The notes below the pieces were generated by a model, which was not told the DNA's origin, made no database searches, and saw nothing but the letters and a program-made list of their open reading frames with translations. Source: Inia geoffrensis (taxonomy: Eukaryota > Chordata > Mammalia > Artiodactyla > Iniidae). From it: 64,000 nucleotides of DNA. Positions 1 through 11,639 of this stretch are shown here, one piece after another; the first letter of the stretch is position 1; each line of letters starts with the position of its first letter. Where the stretch lies: NCBI GenBank assembly GCA_036417435.1, contig CM070904.1:127968695-128032694 (forward strand), given 5' to 3'. A program made the position numbers and the translations under genes.

Positions 1-1600
1 AAATAATGCTGCAATGAACATTGGGGTGCTTGTATCTTCAGATACATGCCCAAGAGTGGGATTGCTGGATCATATGGTAGCTCTATTTTTAGTTTCTTAG
101 GGAACCTCCATACTGTTCTCCATAGTGGCTGTTACCACTTTACATTCCCACCAACAGTGTAGAAAGGGTTCCCTTTTCTCCACACCCTCTCCAGCATTTA
201 TTGTTTGTAGATTTTTTTTTCTACATCTTTATTGGAGTATAATTGCTTTACCATGGTGTGTTAGTTTCTGCTGTACAACAAAGTGAATCAGCTATATGTA
301 TACATATATCCCCATATCCCCTCCCTCTTGAGCCTCCCTCCCACCCTCCCTATCCCACCCCTCTAGGTCGTCACAGAGCATTGAACTGTCCTATGCAGCA
401 GCTTCCCACTAGCCATCCATTTTACATTTGGTAGTGTATACATGTCAGTGCTACTCTCTCACTTCAGCCCAGCTTCCCCTTCCCCCACTGTGTCCTCAAG
501 TTCCTTCTCTATGTCTGCGTCTTTATTCCTGCCCTGCCACTAGGTTCATCAGTACCGTTTTTTAGATTCCATCTATATGTGTTACCATACGGTATTTGTT
601 TTTCTCTTTCTAACTTACTTCACTCTGTATGACAGACTCTAGGTCCATCCACTTCACTACAAATAACTCAATTTCATTTTTTTTCATGGCTGAGTAATAT
701 TCCATTGTATATATGTGCCACATCTTCTTTATCCATTCATCTGTCAATGGACACTTAGTTTGCTTCCATGTGCTGGCTATTATAAATAGAGCTGCAGTGA
801 ACATTGGGGTACATGACTCTTTTTGAATTATGGTTTTCTCAGGGTATATGCCCAGTAGGGGGATTTCTGGGTCATATGGTAGCTCTATTTTTAGTTTTTT
901 ATGCAACCTACATACTGTTCTCCATAGTGGCTGTATCAGTTTATGTTCCCACCAAGTGCAAGAGGGTTCCCTTTTCTCCACATCCTCTCCAACATTTATT
1001 GTTTGTATATTTTTTGATGATGGCCATTCTGACCGGTGTGAGGTGAATTTATTTACTTAATTAATTAATTTTAAAAATTTATTTATTTTATTTATTTATT
1101 TTTGGCTGTGTTGGGTCTTCGTTGCTGCATGCGGGCTTTCTATTGTTGTGGCAAGCAAGGGCTACTCTTCGTTACGGTGCGTGGACTTCTCATTGTGGTG
1201 GCTTCTCTTGTTGTGGAGCGTGGGCTCTAGGCACACGGCCTTCAGTAGTTGTGGCACGTGGGCTCACTATTTGTGGCTCACGGGCTCCAGAGCACAGGTC
1301 CAGCAGTTGTGGCACATGGGCTTAGTTGCTCCGCGGCATGTGGGATCTTCTGGGATCAGGGATCGAACCCGTGTTCCCTGCATTGGCAGGCGGATTCTCA
1401 ACCACTGAGCCACCAGGAAGCCCGAGGTGAATTTTAAATGTCAATAAGTATTAAAAATTTCCTCTCCCTCCAGCAATGTATAAGTATACCCTTTTCTTCA
1501 AATTCTTGCTCACACTTATCTTCAGGCTTTAGGTTTTTGCCAATCCAATAGGTGAAAAATATCTCAATGTTATCTTAATTTGCATTTCCCTCATTAACTG
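1..1600 (-). mobile_element. Nested L1 3' ends at the window start
   Basis: Bases 1-208 are an L1 3' region (GGGATTGCTGGATCATATGG). At about 209 a second L1 3' end starts (CTACATCTTTATTGGAGTAT) and runs to about 1050. A CHR-2 SINE follows at 1051-1423, then older L1 text to about 1600. All are antisense and lack a usable frame. Confidence 0.8.
1051..1423 (-). mobile_element. CHR-2 SINE, long form
   Basis: Antisense tRNA-Glu-derived SINE (TTGGGTCTTCGTTGCTGC to CACCAGGAAGCCC). Target duplication GAGGTGAATTT on both sides. Confidence 0.85.
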
Positions 1601-2477
1601 TTTATCTTTTAAAAAAAAATTAAGTTGTTTGACCAGTGAAGAAGAGAGCTGGAACTGACCTCCCTCAATGAATATAACCGATGCAACCTCTGAGTATATT
1701 AGCTCTTCGGGTAACCCCACCATATTCTTGACTCAGTGAATTTGTTGGAAGGCTTTTCATTGCTTGCAATTTTATTGGCTCAAATACTGCGAAAATCTCA
1801 GGGTATACTGATGACACCAGGACCCATTTTTCACCTTTAATTCTTGTATCTGCTTCTGATGATATCCTTCTGGGTGTCATGATACCCAAGCACCTGGGGC
1901 TCTAGCCAGAGTCCTTTTCCCAGGATTCCTAGTAAAGTTCTTCTGCCTCACTGGGTCTCATTAAGTGACATGTCCATCTCTGCACTAATCACTGTGGCTG
2001 AAGGGATGAGATGTGCTAATCGGTTGAGGCCTAGGTCACGTGTTCTATCCCAGAGCAGCTCACGTGGAGCCTCACCTGAAGTCCAGGGGAGGTCGCTGGG
2101 ATGAGTCACTTCCTAATGACTTTCCACACTGGACAAATTAAAGATGTTTACAATTTAGATGTCAGGTTTTTCATTGCTAGTTTATCATATAAATCTATTA
2201 TCATATAGATTTCTCTGTATGTCCTAATCTGAGTTTATTTTAAGAAAATGTGGGTGGGTACTAAATAGGAATATCCCTAGGAAAGCATGATCTGTCAACT
2301 TTTAAGGCAATCATTTTGGGGCTTATAAGCATTTTGTATTTGAAGTTTTTGATCTTTGTTCTCTTTTAGGTATTTTTTTCTCTATTGTGATACTCGTAGA
2401 TATTTTTAAATTTAAACTTGAAATTTAACAAATTCCCCAGCAAGTGAAAGAAATACTATTAGCTATGGGTATTTTTC
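1600..2477. other. Unassigned intergenic sequence
   Basis: I see no gene, recognisable repeat or conserved exon in this stretch. Confidence 0.5.
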
Positions 2478-2535
2478 TTTCTCTCTCTCTCTTTTTTTTT
2501 AAGGGCAGCCGTCTCCTTTTTAAATTTTTATTATT

Positions 2536-2664
2536 ATTATTATTATTTTTTGGCTGCACCACGCGGCATGTGGGATCTTATTTCCCTGACCAGGGGTCAA
2601 ACCCAAGCCCCCTGCGGAAGCGCAGTGGAAGCGCAGTCTTAACCACTGGACCTCCAGGGAAGTC
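2536..2664 (-). mobile_element. CHR-1-type SINE
   Basis: Antisense copy (GGCTGCACCACGCGGCATGT to CTCCAGGGAAGTCC). GGTATTTTTCT flanks the wider unit. Confidence 0.8.
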
Positions 2665-2779
2665 CGGTATTTTTCTATTAATGTTTCTTAGAATATAGAG
2701 GTCTTTCCATGGTAGATTTTGGTCTTTATCAGCTCTGGAAAGTTTTATTCTTTTGCCATTGCATTGTATCTTTTCAATT

Positions 2780-3960
2780 TATCCTATTTTTAAAACAATT
2801 AATGCTATTGAGGTATTATTTACATGTAATAAAATGCACCATTTTAACTGTATATTTCTGAGTTATAATTTTATATACCCATGTAACTGTCACCACAGTC
2901 AAGATATGGGACACTTCCATCACTCCAGTAACTGGCCTTGTGTTCTATCCCAGTCAACCAACACCTTCCCTAGACCTTAGGCAGCCACTGATCTGGTATC
3001 TGTCACTGAGATTAGAATAATCTTTTCTAGAGTTTCATCTGAATGGAATTATACAAATATGAATGGAAAAAAGCTGCTATGAATATTTGACTACATGTGT
3101 TTATGTGAGTAAATCGTTTTGTATTTCTTGGGTAAATACTTAGAAGCAGCATCCCTGGGTCGTATGGTAGGTGTATGTAAACTTTATAAGAAACAGCCAA
3201 ACTGCTTTTTAAAGTAATTGTACTAAAAATATAAAAAATAAAAATAAAGTAATTGTACTATTTTACATTCCTGCCTCTACATTCTTGCTGACATTTGCTA
3301 TTATCAGTTTTTTACATCTTAACCACTCTTGTGGCTGCGTGGTAGAATTTCATTGTGGCTTTAATTTTCATTTCTTTCTTTCTTTCCTTCCTTCCTTCTT
3401 TTTTGGTCACACTGCGCGGCTTTGCAGTATCTCAGTTCCTGGACCAGGGATTGAACCTGGGCCACAGCAGTGAAAGCGCCGAATCCTAACCACTAGGCCA
3501 CCAAGGGACTCCCTAATTTGCATTTCTTTATGACTGCTGATGACGAATGTCTTTTCATGTGCTTACTGATCACATGCATATCTTTAAAAAGAAAAGTGTC
3601 CCTTCAAATCTTCTGCTCATTTTTATTGGGGTAGTTGTCTTTTTATTTTTGAGCTGTAAGAGTTCTTTATATGTTCTGGATACAAGTCCTTTGTCAGATA
3701 CATGTTTTGCTGTTGTTTTCTCCTGGTGTGTGGTTTATATTATATTTTTAAAATAATGTCTTTCAAAGAGCAAAAGTTTTAAATTTTAATAGAGTCCGAC
3801 TAATCAATTTTTTAATAGTTTGTACTTTTTGTGTCCTAAGAAATCTTTGCCTACCCTAAGGTATGAAGATTTGTTTGGGCCTATGTTTTCTTCAAAAAGT
3901 TTAAATAGTTTTAATTTTTCTGTTTAGGTTTATGAGAGTGGCAGTGGGAAATACCATCTC
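2780..3960 (-). mobile_element. Old L1 3' fragment
   Basis: Diverged L1 text such as TGAGGTATTATTTACATGTA near 2810 (3' end) and GAGCTGTAAGAGTTCTTTAT near 3650 (ORF2 end region). A CHR-1-type SINE interrupts it at 3375-3513. Confidence 0.7.
3375..3513 (-). mobile_element. CHR-1-type SINE
   Basis: Antisense copy preceded by a TTTC/TTCC-rich tail. Flanks TTAATTTTCATTTC and CTAATTTGCATTTC are a diverged target duplication. Confidence 0.8.
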
Positions 3961-4860
3961 TCAGGGGTCAGGTTTGAGAGATGTCGTTTTCTATTTCTGG
4001 CCTTTTTTGGTGTGACCTCACCCACACCCCTGGCTTCAATCACCACCATATCCTGATGGTTCCAAGTCCACCTGTGCAATCCAGGCCCCTCCTCTGCTCC
4101 AGATCCGTGAAGCCAACTAGCTTGGACATATCCTCCTGGTGTTTCACAGGCACAAGGGACACAGGCTCCTCCCTCCCCACAGCCCTGCTCCCCCCCAGGG
4201 CCTGCATCTCTGTGAAGGTACCACCATCCTCCCAGGGGTCCAGCTCTCCCCAGGGGCTCCAAGTACAAGAAGTGCAAGTAGAGACCAGATGACACCAACG
4301 TCTAAGTAAAATGCCACTGCATTAATGTAGAATGGGAGAGAGCCATTTAATGGGACAAGAACAGTCTCACTCCTCTGCAGGTGTGTTCCTGCCCTCACCC
4401 CAATACTCACAGATATTTTAATTGGTTTGGGGGAATAGCTCAGGGGCTGAAATATTTCACCCATAGCTAAGAACCCCTTTCTAGTGCCCACTCTACGCAC
4501 AATGTCCAGATCCAGACCATCCTCCCCCGGGCAGTGCGGGATGCCCTCTGCAGCCCTGTCCCTGCCTTCTCTGGACCCGTCCTTCCTGCGCTGTCCTCTG
4601 TGAGCGCCCCCTAGCAGATGCTTCCTGTACTGCCTCTCACATCTGTTCTGTCTCCACTGCTTCTGTAACCTTGATTCAGGCCCTCACCTCACACAAACAG
4701 CCTCTGAATATGACACCTGGGGTCCAGGTTGACCCCTCTGAACTATTCCCTACTTCTTTGCAAAAGGGACTTTTAAAAAACATAAACTTGGCCAGGCCAC
4801 AACAACGTTAGTTGTTGTCCAGGACTTCGGGATGAATCTCAAGCCCCCAGCTTGTGGTCC
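3960..4860. other. Unassigned sequence, partly ancient-repeat-like
   Basis: GC-richer than the flanks. The part near 4620-4720 resembles an ancient, highly diverged mammalian repeat. Overlapping open frames on both strands near 3930-4500 show no family match I know. Confidence 0.4.
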
Positions 4861-4864
4861 CCAG

Positions 4865-5560
4865 TTATAGGTTGAATTGTGGCCCCCTCGAAAAAGATAT
4901 GTTGTAATCCTAACCCTTAGCACCTCAGAATACGAGCTTATTTAGACACAGTGTGTTTACAGAGGTAGTCAAGTTAAATGAGATCATTTGGGTTGACCCT
5001 AATCCAATATGACCAGTGTCCTTATGAAAAGAGATTTAGCCACAGAGACAGACATGCACAGAAAGAAGATAATGTAAGGACACCTAGGGGGGCCTTCCCT
5101 GGTGGCGCAGCGGTTGAGAGTCCGCCTGCCGATGCAGGGGACACGGGTTCGTGCCCCGGTCTGGGAGGATCCCACATGCCGCGGAGCGGCTGGGCCCATG
5201 AGCCATGGCCGCTGAGCCTGCGCATCCGGAGCCTGTGCTCCGCAACGGGAGAGGCTACAACAGTGAGAGGCCCCCGTACCACAAAAAATAAAAAAAATAA
5301 AAAATAAAATAAAATAAAGACACCCGGGGAAGATGGGAAGAGTGATGCACCTATAAGCCAAGGAAGACCAAGGTTGCAGGCAAACACCAGAAGCTGAAAG
5401 AGGCAAGGGAAGAGTCTCCTCCAGAGCCATCAGAGGGGGTGTGGCCTTGCTGACACCTTGATTTGGACCGCGCCCTCAGAATGTGAGGCAATACATTTCT
5501 GTTGTTCTAAGTCACCCAGTTTGGGGCACTTTGTTCCAGCAGCCCTAGAGGTGAATACAG
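4865..5560 (+). mobile_element. MaLR-type solo LTR, split by a CD SINE
   Basis: The text starting TATAGGTTGAATTGTGGCCC and CCAGTGTCCTTATGAAAAGA, and ending TTTGTTCCAGCAGCCCTAGA, is that of an old retroviral-type LTR of the MST/MLT kind. A CD SINE sits at 5091-5317 with target duplication GACACC. No internal retroviral genes are present. The subfamily is not certain. Confidence 0.6.
5091..5317 (+). mobile_element. CD-type SINE (copy 1)
   Basis: Sense copy, CTTCCCTGGTGGCGCAGCGG to an A-rich tail, inside an old LTR. Confidence 0.9.
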
Positions 5561-6298
5561 CCCTCTCCGTTTTCAGCCTCCTGCTTCCTGCGCTTGTACG
5601 CTTCATGAGTTTCCCAAGGTGTATAGTTCTCTTACTGTTAGGAATGCTTCCTGCCATGTTCATGCCTCTGTGCAGGTGGGGCCCATCAAAGCACCAAATA
5701 TGACTTGCCCCTCTTGCAGAGAGCCATAAAAATTGGTGTTGGGAAAGACAGTCTCATGCATGCAGTGTTTTGGCCCTCACTTGGCGGCATAAGAATGGGC
5801 CTTGGCTTAGAACTCTTCCTTACCAAGAGCCTCTGCCGGGCTTATCACCTTGTGTGGGAGTATCTTTCCCTGATTCAGTTTCAATGACTGCTCTTTTGTC
5901 TTTGTTTGAAGTGCGTGCATCTAGTGGCCCTTGGCCAAGCCTACTGTTACATCTGTCCTCCTCGGAGAGGGGATGGGGTCTTTCCACTGCGGCACAGGGG
6001 GGATGCATGTAGGCAAATTGCCTTGCATCAGGGGAGACGGACTGGCCATGGCAGACTGATGCCCACTGTTGGAGCTGAGCTTGCTCTGTGTCTTCTCTAC
6101 ATAAGTAAAGTGTTGTCCCATCCAGTGCGTGACTGCACCGTGTTCTTCTTGGCGAGTCAGATACCGACATGCAGTGGGCAGAGGTGTTTGTACTTCTATT
6201 CCTGGTGGCTGGCATAGTGATGATCTTTGTTATTCTCCATGTGGCTGGTGTCCTGCTCTGGGATCGGTGACCAGTGCCCGGCAATCTGCTTGACAGAT
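5560..6298. other. Unassigned sequence with LTR-like features
   Basis: A CATAAAAATTG box near 5725 and a TAAGTAAAGTGTTGTCCC tail near 6103 are suggestive of an old LTR, but I cannot name a family. No gene is supported. Confidence 0.3.
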
Positions 6299-6456
6299 AT
6301 GATAGGATATAAGCTGGGAGTAGAGGTCAGAAACTGAGCCTTGGGAAAAACCTGCAGTTATGTGGCTGGGACAGAAAAAGAGAGCATAGATGTGGCTGTT
6401 GGAGGGGAAATAAGAGAACCAGGACCATGGACGCACAGCTTCCAAGGATGATGCAG
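6299..6456 (+). repeat. Dispersed 160-bp repeat, copy A
   Basis: ATGATAGGATATAAGCTGGG through GAGCCTTGGGAAAAACCTGC and GTTGGAGGGGAAATAAGAGA is similar to 7684-7847. The two copies are in direct orientation about 1.39 kb apart. Flanks do not match, so this is a local duplication or two pieces of one repeat. Confidence 0.75.
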
Positions 6457-6813
6457 GGTTGCCAAGGAAACACACCACAGCTTGGTGGAGACATTAGGGG
6501 CTTGTCAAGTCCACTGCCCCAGGGTGATGCCGGCTCCCTGGGGGTGATGGGCTGACTGAGGTGCTGGCTACTTTCTGGCCACATGGGCACAAATGGGTTG
6601 TGGATAGTCTCCCTGTTGAGAGGTAGGAGCTGGTTCATCGGGCGAGGGCAGAGTTGGAGAGGTGGGTGCTATGATGAGCGGGGAAACTCCTCTGGTTCTT
6701 GGCCACCCTGGGGCTCCCGTGCCATCTGCTGTCTCCTTCATCCCTTTCAGACTCCACTGCTTTGGCTTGCTCTCCAGTGCCTTCAGATAGCCTTTCAAAA
6801 AGAAATATTTCCC

Positions 6814-6922
6814 AGGAATTCCCTGGAGTTCCAATGGTTAGGACCTGGAGCTCCCACTGCTGGGCAGCGTTTGATCCCCAGTCAGTCCCACAAGCCGTGT
6901 GGCAGGGGCAAAAAAAAAAAAA
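6814..6922 (+). mobile_element. CHR-1-type SINE
   Basis: GGAATTCCCTGGAGTTCCAA to poly(A). Flanks ATATTTCCCA and ACTTTCCCA suggest a target duplication. Confidence 0.75.
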
Positions 6923-7683
6923 CTTTCCCAAGGGATTATAATCATTATGTGTGGGAGCATTGGACTGATAGGAGCTACTCCTACCGGAAGCCAGAAATGC
7001 TTCTAGGTGAATTTAAAAATATGTATATATTTGGTCATATTACAAATCCCAGGGAGATTTTGCTTTTGGCCTGCCATTACATCTAGAGCTTAACTGGGGG
7101 CAAAATCAAGAGTGTTGCAATGTTAAATCTTCCCACGCAGGATGTTATATGCCTCTTCATTTATTTTATTCTAGTCTAGATTGATATCTCTAACTGGAGC
7201 AGAGAAAACACCACCACCCTTTCCAATCCCCAAAGTGCACTGTGTATCCTTACTTGGCTTATAGCATCTGTATTAGGTTGAGTGGCAAACACACGGCAGC
7301 TGATCACAGTGAGGAAAGCCGGAATGTTGCCCTGGATACTCACTGACAGGTGTCCATTTCAGTTAGAGCCAGACCAGTAACAGGGCCTACTGAGTTCTTA
7401 GCAGAATGAAGGGGATACAACTTTCCTAACTTGCTGCTTCTGCCACCAGATAGGGTATCGCTAGATTCACTGGTGGCTGGAAACCCAAACAGCAGCTTCT
7501 CTTGCTAACAACACTGACAGCAGCTGCAGCAGCCAAAGCAAACTTGAAGTCCCACCCTCCCGGCAGCCCTGCTCCCTTCCCTAGCATATCCTTATACCCT
7601 GAAAGTAGCACATGAGCAGCCTTGATCCTACACTCTCAAGAAATTCGGCATGGCTGTTTGTGGAAATGAATGGGGGACAGAAA
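6922..7683. other. Unassigned intergenic sequence
   Basis: I see no gene or named repeat here. Confidence 0.4.
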
Positions 7684-7847
7684 CGATAGGATTTAACCTG
7701 GGAGTAGAGGACAGAAATTGAGCCTTAGGGAAAACATGCAGTTATGTGGCTCGACGGAAAGAGGATCCAGAAAAAGAGAGCGTAGATGGTGCTGTTGGAG
7801 GGGAAATAAGAGAAGCAGGGCCCTGGACTCACAGCCCCCAAGGATGG
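7684..7847 (+). repeat. Dispersed 160-bp repeat, copy B
   Basis: Second copy of the 6299-6456 unit, with a small insertion (GGATCCAG region near 7763) and scattered substitutions. Confidence 0.75.
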
Positions 7848-9028
7848 TTAAAGCCAACGCTCCCTGCACAGTGGCAGCTGGTATGACACAGGAGGCATCT
7901 TGGTGTGCACGTGTTGCTCAGTGGTGGATCCCTAATGGGGGTAACTTTCTCCGAAAGGGAAGCCTCAGCCTGGCCGGTCCTGGGGCCTGGGACAGGATGT
8001 CGCTATGGCAGAAGCCATGGATGCAGAAGAGCGTGCTCAGTGAGAGAGAGAGAGCTGGGCAGCCCAAGGAGCCCTCCTGCACCATCCCCAGGGCAGACGG
8101 GACACGGAGACATCCGTATCTTGCTGAGCGCGTGTGGGCACCAGTCTCTGTAGCAGGGCCGGACTCACGGGCCCCACCTCAGAAGGTCCCACAAATTATG
8201 GAGCCCCTCTGTTCTGGAGGAAAATCTGTCCTCATCAGGACTTAGCACCGTAAATGACCTTGGAGCAGAATCTAAACATAAACTGTAAGTTGTAGCAAAG
8301 GCCCAGATTCATGTACACCCCAGTCCCTAAACAAAGTAGCAGAAGACTGGAGCCTCCAGCATCAGAAGAGGCATTCAGAGAGCCTGCTCCGAGGCCAGGG
8401 GACGGCGCTCTCTGACTCCACTCTGTCATGGCTAAGGGTTGCCTTGTCCATTGACGCCTTAGATAACGGCAACCCCTATTCCACGAGGTAGATACAGAAT
8501 TCTCAACCAAGCCTTCTGCTGTCCTTCCTCCGGAATCCCTCCAGATATTTCCATAGCTGACAGCCACTTCAATAGACTCTGCCCTGAACGTTGCAAGAGG
8601 TGTCCCCATGTGGAAAGGGAACAAAACGGACAGCCGGCATCCCCTCCCCGCTGAGAGAAAGCCGTCTTGGCAATGTTATATATTTTCCTGGATGTGCTCT
8701 GTGTTCACCCATGATTAGGGGGAAGAGTTGGAAGAGTTATCAAATAAGGTCACATCCAGCAGAGAGGTTCTGGCTGGGACTAGGGCATAGGTGACCCCGC
8801 AGAGCTCAGTCACAGCCCCATAGAACATGGTTAACAGAGAAATAGGAGGTGATCAAAGGGAATGCGCAGGCACAGCCTTGCTTTGGGCATTGGAATCAAA
8901 ACAAGAGAGTGAACTAGAATGCTCCCCAGAGGGAGCAGCAGAGTCAAATGAGTTTTTCCAAGATAAGGGGGAGTGGTCTTTCCCTGGGTGAAAGCAGAAG
9001 TGATGAAACACAGGGATAGACTTATTCT
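7848..9028. other. Upstream region of the UGT1A3-like exon
   Basis: No recognisable repeat or exon. The open frame at 7718-8245 shows no known domain. The last few hundred bases probably contain distal promoter elements. Confidence 0.4.
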
Positions 9029-9041
9029 GTAATGATTAATG
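9029..9041 (+). promoter_or_regulatory. HNF1-like site upstream of the UGT1A3-like exon
   Basis: GTAATGATTAATG closely follows the HNF1 consensus GTTAATNATTAAC and lies 139 bp before the start codon. HNF1 drives liver and gut expression of several UGT1A first exons, so this is a plausible promoter element. The match is read by eye and binding is inferred. Confidence 0.5.
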
Positions 9042-9167
9042 TAATGAGGGAGCACTACCTTCCAATTACGTGCCATTTTGCTTAAGTGGCCTGATGATAA
9101 GATAAAGAAAACAAATGCAGGCGGCACAGCCTGAACGGAAAGTCAGCTGCTTTTGGCTTCTGCAGAG

Positions 9168-10031
9168 ATGTCCCTGGGACTGCAGCTTCCCTGGCAGTTG
9201 CTCCCTGGCCTCTTGCTCTGCCTGTGCGTCGGGCGATGGGCCGAGGCTGGGAAGGTGCTGGTGGTCCCCATGGAGGGCAGCCACTGGCTCAGCATGCGGG
9301 AGGCCGTGCGGGAGCTCCATGCCAGAGGCCACCAAGCAGTGGTCCTTTCTCCTGAGGTGACTATGCACATCAAGGCAGAGGACTTTTTCACCATGAAAAC
9401 CTATGCTGTTCCGTACACCCAGGATGAATTTGATTACATCGTGACAGGCAAGCTTCATCTGTTTTTTGAAAGAATACATTTTCTAACACTGTTTTTGGAA
9501 ACTATGGCCACTTTGAAAAATGTGTCTTTGGTCTTTCAAAGGTCTTGTGAGGAACTATTGTATAACAAGGACCTGATCAGGCACCTGAATGCCAGTTCCT
9601 TTGATGTGGTTTTAACGGACCCCGTTTACCCCTGTGGAGCGGTGCTGGCTAAGTACCTGTCGATTCCGGCTGTGTTTTTTTTGCGTTCCATTCCATGTAA
9701 CTTAGATACTGAGGGCACAGCGTGCCCAAACCCTTTTTCGTATGTTCCTAGGTTACTAACAATGAATTCAGACCACATGACATTCTTCCAAAGGGTCAAG
9801 AACATGCTCTACCCGTTGACCTTCAAGTACCTTTGCCAACTTTCTTTCACTCCTTATGCACGTATGGCCTCTGAACTTCTTCACAGAGAGGTGCCGCTGG
9901 TGGATATTTTTAGCTCTGCATCAATTTGGCTGTTCAGAGGAGACTTTGTGATGGACTACCCCCGGCCAATCATGCCCAACATGGTCTTCATTGGGGGTAT
10001 CAACTGTGCCAACAGGAAACCATTATCTCGG
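9168..10031 (+). CDS. UGT1A3: UGT1A3/4/5-like first exon (variable exon 1, UDP-glucuronosyltransferase 1A)
   Basis: This is an alternative first exon of the UGT1A locus. It encodes the N-terminal aglycone-binding half of an ER-lumenal enzyme that transfers glucuronic acid from UDP-glucuronate to lipophilic substrates. It is open for 288 codons, the usual exon-1 length. The start is the ATG at 9168. Residues 1-27 form a signal peptide, followed by GKVLVVP and then GSHW with the catalytic-base His at residue 39. UGT1A4 of human has Pro just after this position, so the motif here is closer to UGT1A3. Further family blocks are [24 protein letters not shown] and [14 protein letters not shown]. It should splice to the shared exon at 48416. 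The exon ends CGG followed by gtctgt, whereas UGT1A1 in this window has CAG and gtgtgt, so the donor looks weak. Assignment to 1A3 rather than 1A4 or 1A5 is not certain. Confidence 0.9.
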
Positions 10032-10143
10032 GTCTGTATTGGTCCTTTTATTCAATCAATGTTCCAAGTGGAGCACATTGTTTTAAAAAACAACTTACTT
10101 CCAGGTGCTTATTTATCTACTGATCTTTTTAAAGATTTCCACC

Positions 10144-10333
10144 GGGCTTCCCTGGTGGCGCAGTGATTGAGAGTCCGCCCCCTGATGCAGGGGACGCGGG
10201 TTCGTGCCCCGGTCTGGGAAGATCCCACATGCCGCGGAGCGGCTGGTCCCGTGAGCCATGGCCGCTGAGCCTGCGCATCCAGAGCCTGTGCTCCACAATG
10301 GGAGAGGCCACAACAGTGAGAGGCCCGTGTACC

Positions 10334-10364
<31 letters not shown>
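10144..10364 (+). mobile_element. CD-type SINE (copy 2), next to the UGT1A3-like exon
   Basis: Sense copy with a 29-base A tail and perfect target duplication AAAGATTTCCACC. It starts 112 bp after the exon's splice donor. Confidence 0.95.
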
Positions 10365-10366
<2 letters not shown>

Positions 10367-11639
10367 TTTCCACCTCTCATTCTCCTTCTAACAGTCTTTG
10401 GTGAGATAAATTGTTAAAGTGCCTCCAGTAGTGCAGTAAAGGTTTGCGATGGTCTTTGAGAGGAAGGGCTGAGGGTCCATAATAGGATTGACAAGCAATG
10501 GTGTGATTCAACCGTGATCTCCCTTTAGTAAAGGCATGTTCGTAACAGTTGTGCAATTTTCTCCAGCTGAGTAGGAGCAGAGAACTTGAGCTGTGAGTCC
10601 ATCCATCAGGGGTTTTTGCTTGAGGGTGTTCAAGAAGGATGAAAGGACTGGCAAATTACATTTGTTTAAAAATTTTTTTTAAACAAACACTTCTTTTTTT
10701 TTTTTTTTTTTACAAGCCTGGCTTTGTTTGTTGTTGTTGTTGTTTAACTTAATTAATTTGTTTATTTTTGGCTGCATTGGGTCTTTGTTGCTGCGCACGG
10801 GCTTTCTCTAGTTGCGGCAAGTGGGGGCTACTCTTTGTTGCGGTGCACGGGCTTCTCATTGTGGTGTCTTCTCTTGTTGCGGAGCACGAGCTCTAGGTGC
10901 GCGGGTTTCAGTAGTTGTGGCACACGGGCTCAGTAGTTGTGGCTCGCGGGCTCTAGAGCACAGGCTCAGTAGTTGTGGTGCACGGGCTTAGTTGCTCCGT
11001 GGCATATGGGATCTTCCCGGACCAGGGCTCGAACCCGTGTCCCCTGCACTGGCAGACGGATTCTTAACCACTGCTCCACCAGGGAAGTCCCAATTACATT
11101 TGCTGACCTGATAGTTCTTAGTGGTTTTGTCTTGGAATGGACGGAGGTGTGGTCACAGGAGACCTAAACACTAAAAGGAAGCAGAAGTTTCAGAGAGGCT
11201 GAAAAATTAAGTGGAAGTGAGACAATGCCAGAGAGAGAAGTTGGGGTCTCTGTGATCAGAGAAAGAAAGAATTGAGTCCAACTTTTCAGAGATGGAGCTG
11301 TGCTGATGAGAAGTCTTCTGACCAGGAGTCGGTGTCTGGAGTAAAATGTGGGGATGTACCAGAGTTTGATGGCATGTCAGATAGGTCTTCTCCTCGGGAC
11401 ACTGAGGGCATCAAAGGATAGTGGCAGGGGCTAGAGAGGAGGTAAAACTGAGCCTATAAACTCAGTGAAGGTGGGGACAGTGATGCTGAGAGATGAGTCT
11501 CAAAGAGGAAGGGTTTGTTAGGAGGGGCTGACCACATCACCAAACCTACCCTGGCCCAAGCCACCCCACCCCACCCCAAGTTTCCATGACAGGAACTACT
11601 GCTTTCCTCATCCTTTCAGAGTCTTCTTAGGTTAAACCT
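10365..11639 (+). other. Intron downstream of the UGT1A3-like exon
   Basis: Apart from a CHR-2 SINE at 10663-11090, this is unassigned sequence without a supported gene. A CCACC-rich patch is near 11560. Confidence 0.5.
10663..11090 (-). mobile_element. CHR-2 SINE, long form
   Basis: Antisense copy with a T- and GTT-rich tail. Target duplication CAAATTACATTTG and CAATTACATTTG. Confidence 0.85.

Noticed and set aside
7718..8245. A 175-codon frame before the UGT1A3-like exon
   Set aside because: No domain, starts inside the 160-bp repeat, and no transcription signals; not supported as a gene.
9153..9167. An upstream in-frame extension (TTG start) of the UGT1A3-like exon
   Set aside because: The ATG at 9168 gives the normal 288-codon exon and a proper signal peptide.
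10144..10364. tRNA-like head with a GGTTCG box
   Set aside because: It is the tRNA-derived part of a SINE and not a tRNA gene.
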